This document shows, piece by piece, positions 7,272-8,119 of a stretch of DNA of 8,119 nt (the stretch's first letter is position 1; every line of letters starts with the position of its first letter). The translations under genes were made by a program, and so were the position numbers. The notes under the pieces are model-generated. The model made no database searches. It had not been told where the DNA came from and saw only the letters and a program-made list of their open reading frames with translations. This stretch comes from Bacteroidales bacterium (GTDB lineage Bacteria; Bacteroidota; Bacteroidia; Bacteroidales; DTU049): NCBI GenBank assembly GCA_018432645.1, contig JAHDSP010000052.1:1-8119 (forward strand), written 5' to 3'.

Positions 7272-7784
7272 ATGCAAATTACTGGCATTCATTTCAATTA
7301 TTATCAGGTCTGCAAACGAAAACTCTGGCTTTTTGCCAATGGCATCAATATGGAACAGACTTCTGACCTAGTGTATGATGGCAAACTCATTCACGAAAAG
7401 AGTTATCCGCAACGTTCCGAAAGATATGAAGAAGTGGAACTCGATGGTATAAAAATCGATTATTATGATGCTCGTAATAAAGTGATTCACGAAATTAAGC
7501 GGTCAGACAAGGTAGAGCCAGCTCACGAGTGGCAAGTGAAATATTATATTTATGTACTAGAGCGGAATGGCATAGATGGTGTCACAGGCATACTGGAATA
7601 CCCAGCGCTCAGACAAACTACTAAAGTAAATTTGACTGATACAGATAGGCATAAAATTAAAGAAATAGAAGAAAAAATCGCACAATTGATTAGCTCTGAT
7701 GATTGCCCCCCAGTAATAAATGCTAAAATATGCAAAAGCTGTAGTTATTATGATTTTTGTTATGTAAAAGAAGAGAATTTGTAA
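7272..7784 (+). CDS. cas4: Cas4 Fe-S exonuclease for spacer acquisition
   Basis: Cas4 works with Cas1-Cas2 to select PAM-containing prespacers and trim their ends before integration. The protein has 170 aa, the usual short form in type I-B. Four cysteines can hold the Fe-S cluster: Cys14 (QVCKRKLW) and Cys154, Cys157 and Cys163 (CKSCSYYDFC). The RecB-like nuclease residues are visible: His41 (KLIHEKSYP), an acidic residue in IDYYD (Asp63 or Asp66), Glu74-Ile-Lys76 (HEIKRSD) and the Q-x-x-x-Y motif (Gln88, Tyr92). No key residue seems missing. It begins 11 bases after cas3. Five hand-counted 60-base lines average 40% GC, matching cas6 and clearly above cas8b and most of cas3. That fits a different history from the effector genes. 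Normally cas1 and cas2 follow; here a four-helix-bundle gene comes first. Confidence 0.95.
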   Translation: MQITGIHFNYYQVCKRKLWLFANGINMEQTSDLVYDGKLIHEKSYPQRSERYEEVELDGIKIDYYDARNKVIHEIKRSDKVEPAHEWQVKYYIYVLERNGIDGVTGILEYPALRQTTKVNLTDTDRHKIKEIEEKIAQLISSDDCPPVINAKICKSCSYYDFCYVKEENL

Positions 7785-7793
7785 TGATACCAC

Positions 7794-7821
7794 ATCACTT
7801 ATCACTTATCACCTATCACCT
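7794..7821 (+). repeat. Four-copy heptamer tandem repeat, (ATCACTT)2(ATCACCT)2
   Basis: Two copies of ATCACTT (7794-7807) are followed directly by two copies of ATCACCT (7808-7821), a perfect 7-base period with one C/T difference between the halves. The array begins 9 bases after the cas4 stop and ends 16 bases before the four-helix-bundle ATG. It lies outside coding sequence, so copy number could change without harming either protein. From memory, similar short heptamer runs are common next to four-helix-bundle genes in Bacteroidota; I cannot verify this here. It is far too short and lacks spacers, so it is not a CRISPR array. Confidence 0.85.
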
Positions 7822-7837
7822 ATAAAAAATAAACATC

Positions 7838-8119
7838 ATGCAACAAAAAGATTACAACGAAATATTCAGAGACAGAACGAAAAAATTAGCTATAGATATA
7901 ATAATTGAATTGTCTAAATTGAAATACACTGATGAAAATTCCATAATAAAAAAGCAAATAATACGTTCATCTACATCCGTAGCAGCTAATTATAGAGCCA
8001 TGTGCAGAGCTAGGTCTAATAAAGAGAAGTATGCTAAAATGTGTATAGTAGTAGAAGAATTAGATGAAACAGTTTTTTGGCTTGAATTACTCGATGATCT
8101 TAAAATTTTGCCATCTACA
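7838..8119 (+). CDS. Four-helix-bundle protein (S23 / 23S rRNA intervening-sequence family), 3' end missing
   Basis: The frame opens at ATG 7838 and stays open to the window edge (94 codons); the family is usually about 115-125 aa, so perhaps 20-30 residues are outside. The signature is clear: RTKKLAIDIIIELSKL (13-28), IIRSSTSVAANYRAMCRARS (41-60), KEKYAKMCIVVEELDE (62-77) and TVFWLELLDD (78-87). These match the conserved 'RS..SVAANYREA.RARS...F..K..I..KE..E..YWLELL' pattern. These small helical proteins form pentameric barrels; relatives are encoded inside 23S rRNA intervening sequences, and Avd of diversity-generating retroelements is related. The function of free-standing copies is unknown, and there is no established CRISPR role. 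It sits 53 bases after cas4 on the same strand, where cas1 usually begins, so it is either a passenger insertion or an unrecognised accessory gene. Confidence 0.9.
   Translation, partial: MQQKDYNEIFRDRTKKLAIDIIIELSKLKYTDENSIIKKQIIRSSTSVAANYRAMCRARSNKEKYAKMCIVVEELDETVFWLELLDDLKILPST

Noticed and set aside
7550..7805. Minus-strand frames overlapping the 3' part of cas4
   Set aside because: They are antisense to a gene with intact catalytic and Fe-S residues and have no family-like features.
1..8119. CRISPR array or leader within the window
   Set aside because: No 28-37 base direct repeat with regular spacing was seen on reading; the only tandem repeat is the 28-base heptamer run at 7794-7821.

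Overview
The window holds most of a type I-B CRISPR-Cas operon, all on the plus strand, from what looks like a member of the Bacteroidota. The phylum call rests on AT-rich DNA, A-rich start regions without clear Shine-Dalgarno sequences, a match to the Bacteroides/Flavobacterium promoter consensus (TTTG, 20 nt, TAnnTTTG), and a four-helix-bundle (23S rRNA intervening-sequence/S23 family) gene of a type common in that phylum. The species cannot be named from the sequence.

Layout. 1-619: 3' part of cas6 (crRNA-processing RNase), cut by the window edge. 620-954: AT-rich gap with a promoter match (679-710) and a 61-codon frame (757-942). The first half of that frame reads like the N-terminus of a different Cas8b/Csh1-type protein, so it is probably a decayed remnant. 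955-2805: cas8b/csh1 (large subunit), with an in-frame internal ATG at 2422 that could start a separate 127-aa Cas11b-like small subunit. 2826-3758: cas7/csh2 (backbone). 3810-4604: cas5b. 4582-7260: cas3 with HD nuclease and helicase domains. 7272-7784: cas4 (Fe-S exonuclease used in spacer acquisition). 7794-7821: four tandem heptamers. 7838-8119: start of a four-helix-bundle gene, running off the window. cas1, cas2 and the CRISPR array are not in the window and would be expected downstream.

How the genes work together. Cas6 cuts the array transcript. Cas8b, Cas7, Cas5 and probably the internal Cas11b form the Cascade complex on the crRNA. Cas3 is recruited to nick, unwind and degrade the target. 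Cas4 trims and selects new spacers together with Cas1-Cas2. The catalytic motifs of Cas3 and Cas4 appear intact, so the system looks functional.

Most notable points. (i) The operon looks mosaic. In hand-counted 60-base lines, cas6 and cas4 are about 40% GC and cas8b and cas3 about 30%, and the probable relic of another cas8b start sits at the upstream seam. This suggests the cas8b-cas7-cas5-cas3 block replaced an older effector block behind an existing promoter. (ii) The internal start in cas8b may give Cas11b. (iii) A four-helix-bundle gene, preceded by a heptamer repeat, sits where cas1 would normally follow cas4. The core system itself is a known type; I see no wholly new system here.
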